Part shown: positions 63,845 through 64,000 of the stretch, piece after piece | How positions within the stretch are numbered: the stretch's first letter is position 1 | Layout of the letters: the number at the start of each line of letters is the position of its first letter | NCBI RefSeq assembly: GCF_011045115.1 | Contig: NZ_JAAKZG010000005.1 | Location: 1 to 64,000, forward strand | DNA length: 64,000 bases | Direction of reading: 5' to 3' | DNA from: Mesorhizobium zhangyense | GTDB lineage: Bacteria > Pseudomonadota > Alphaproteobacteria > Rhizobiales > Rhizobiaceae | Program-made: the position numbers and the translations under genes | The notes under the pieces: model-generated | What the model saw: only the letters and a program-made list of their open reading frames with translations | Database searches by the model: none | Told to the model about the DNA's origin: nothing

Positions 63845-64000
63845 GCGGTTTTCGCGCCGGTGTGCTGACGCTTTACCCCGAAATGTTTCCGGGTGCGCTC
63901 GGCGTCTCCCTGGCGGGCCGGGCGCTGGAGCGCGGCGACTGGTCGCTGGAGGCGGTGCAGATCCGCGATTTCGCCACTGACAAGCATCGGACGGTGGATG
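63841..64000 (+). CDS. trmD: tRNA (guanine-N1)-methyltransferase TrmD, N-terminal fragment at the window edge
   Basis: The GTG at 63841 overlaps the rimM stop (GTGA). The 53 visible codons encode [15 protein letters not shown]...[26 protein letters not shown], the conserved start of TrmD (VLTLFPEMFPG-like motif and IRDF-T-D-H-VDD). TrmD methylates G37 of several tRNAs to prevent +1 frameshifting. The gene continues past base 64000. Confidence 0.92.
   Translation, partial: MSGFRAGVLTLYPEMFPGALGVSLAGRALERGDWSLEAVQIRDFATDKHRTVD

Overview
The window is 64 kb of high-GC DNA from an alphaproteobacterium of the order Rhizobiales (Hyphomicrobiales), most like the Phyllobacteriaceae/Brucellaceae (Mesorhizobium, Aminobacter and relatives). 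Four things point there: a mdh-sucCD-sucAB-lpd operon with zapE upstream; an Omp19-type lipoprotein known from Brucella; families such as IalB, DUF1127, DUF1236, DUF2794 and DUF1223; and mosaic palindromic intergenic repeats of rhizobial style. Almost everything is chromosomal core. There is no IS element, prophage, CRISPR array, rRNA gene or recognisable tRNA gene.

Layout. 1-5 kb: the N-terminus of an RTX-type protein cut by the window edge, an ABC-F ATPase, then rpsP, a chorismate mutase gene and ffh on the minus strand, with a possible 110-nt RNA or attenuated leader upstream of ffh. 5-17 kb: GNAT and CPBP genes, a PAS-GGDEF-EAL protein, an SH3/glycine-zipper protein, an amine oxidase, an MltB-like transglycosylase, argG, a LysE exporter, rlmN with two paralogous small membrane proteins, and ialB. 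17-28 kb: YkvA, LMW phosphatase, thpR, tesA divergent from an ABC exporter (YbbA/YbbP type), ybhL with a structured leader, a phosphinothricin-type acetyltransferase, a probable structured ncRNA with 6S-like pairing, DUF1223, a ceramidase-like membrane protein and a PD40 propeller protein. 28-36 kb: acnA, divergent from a ccmA-ccmB-ccmD-ccmG cluster that lacks ccmC, then a BASS transporter and DUF2332. 36-45 kb: a DUF1127 micro-protein with a striking TTGCAT-type operator cluster, two flavoproteins, the yciB-ftsY-mtaB-dapF block, dps and an MBL hydrolase fused to an extra C-terminal module. 45-60 kb: a glyoxalase-fold gene, omp19, zapE and the TCA operon mdh-sucC-(cupin)-sucD-(DUF4261-like)-sucA-sucB-...-lpd, with several accessory genes inserted. 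60-64 kb: a Pro/Ala-rich membrane protein, DUF2867, GumN/TraB, xerC, then rimM and the start of trmD.

How the genes work together. The TCA operon supplies malate dehydrogenase, succinyl-CoA synthetase and the whole 2-oxoglutarate dehydrogenase complex (E1, E2, E3), and acnA adds aconitase. The ccm genes serve c-type cytochrome assembly. ffh and ftsY are the two GTPases of co-translational membrane targeting. rpsP, rimM and trmD are normally one ribosome-biogenesis operon in alphaproteobacteria. Here rpsP (minus strand, about 2.5 kb) and rimM-trmD (plus strand, about 63.2 kb) lie at opposite ends of the window, and inverting the intervening 60.7 kb would restore the usual order.

No wholly new system was recognised. 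The most interesting signals are the inversion signature, the missing ccmC, two large inverted-repeat elements both sitting between ATPase and permease genes of ABC operons, a second repeat family whose centre is flipped relative to its arms, two candidate ncRNAs, and the accessory genes inside the TCA operon.
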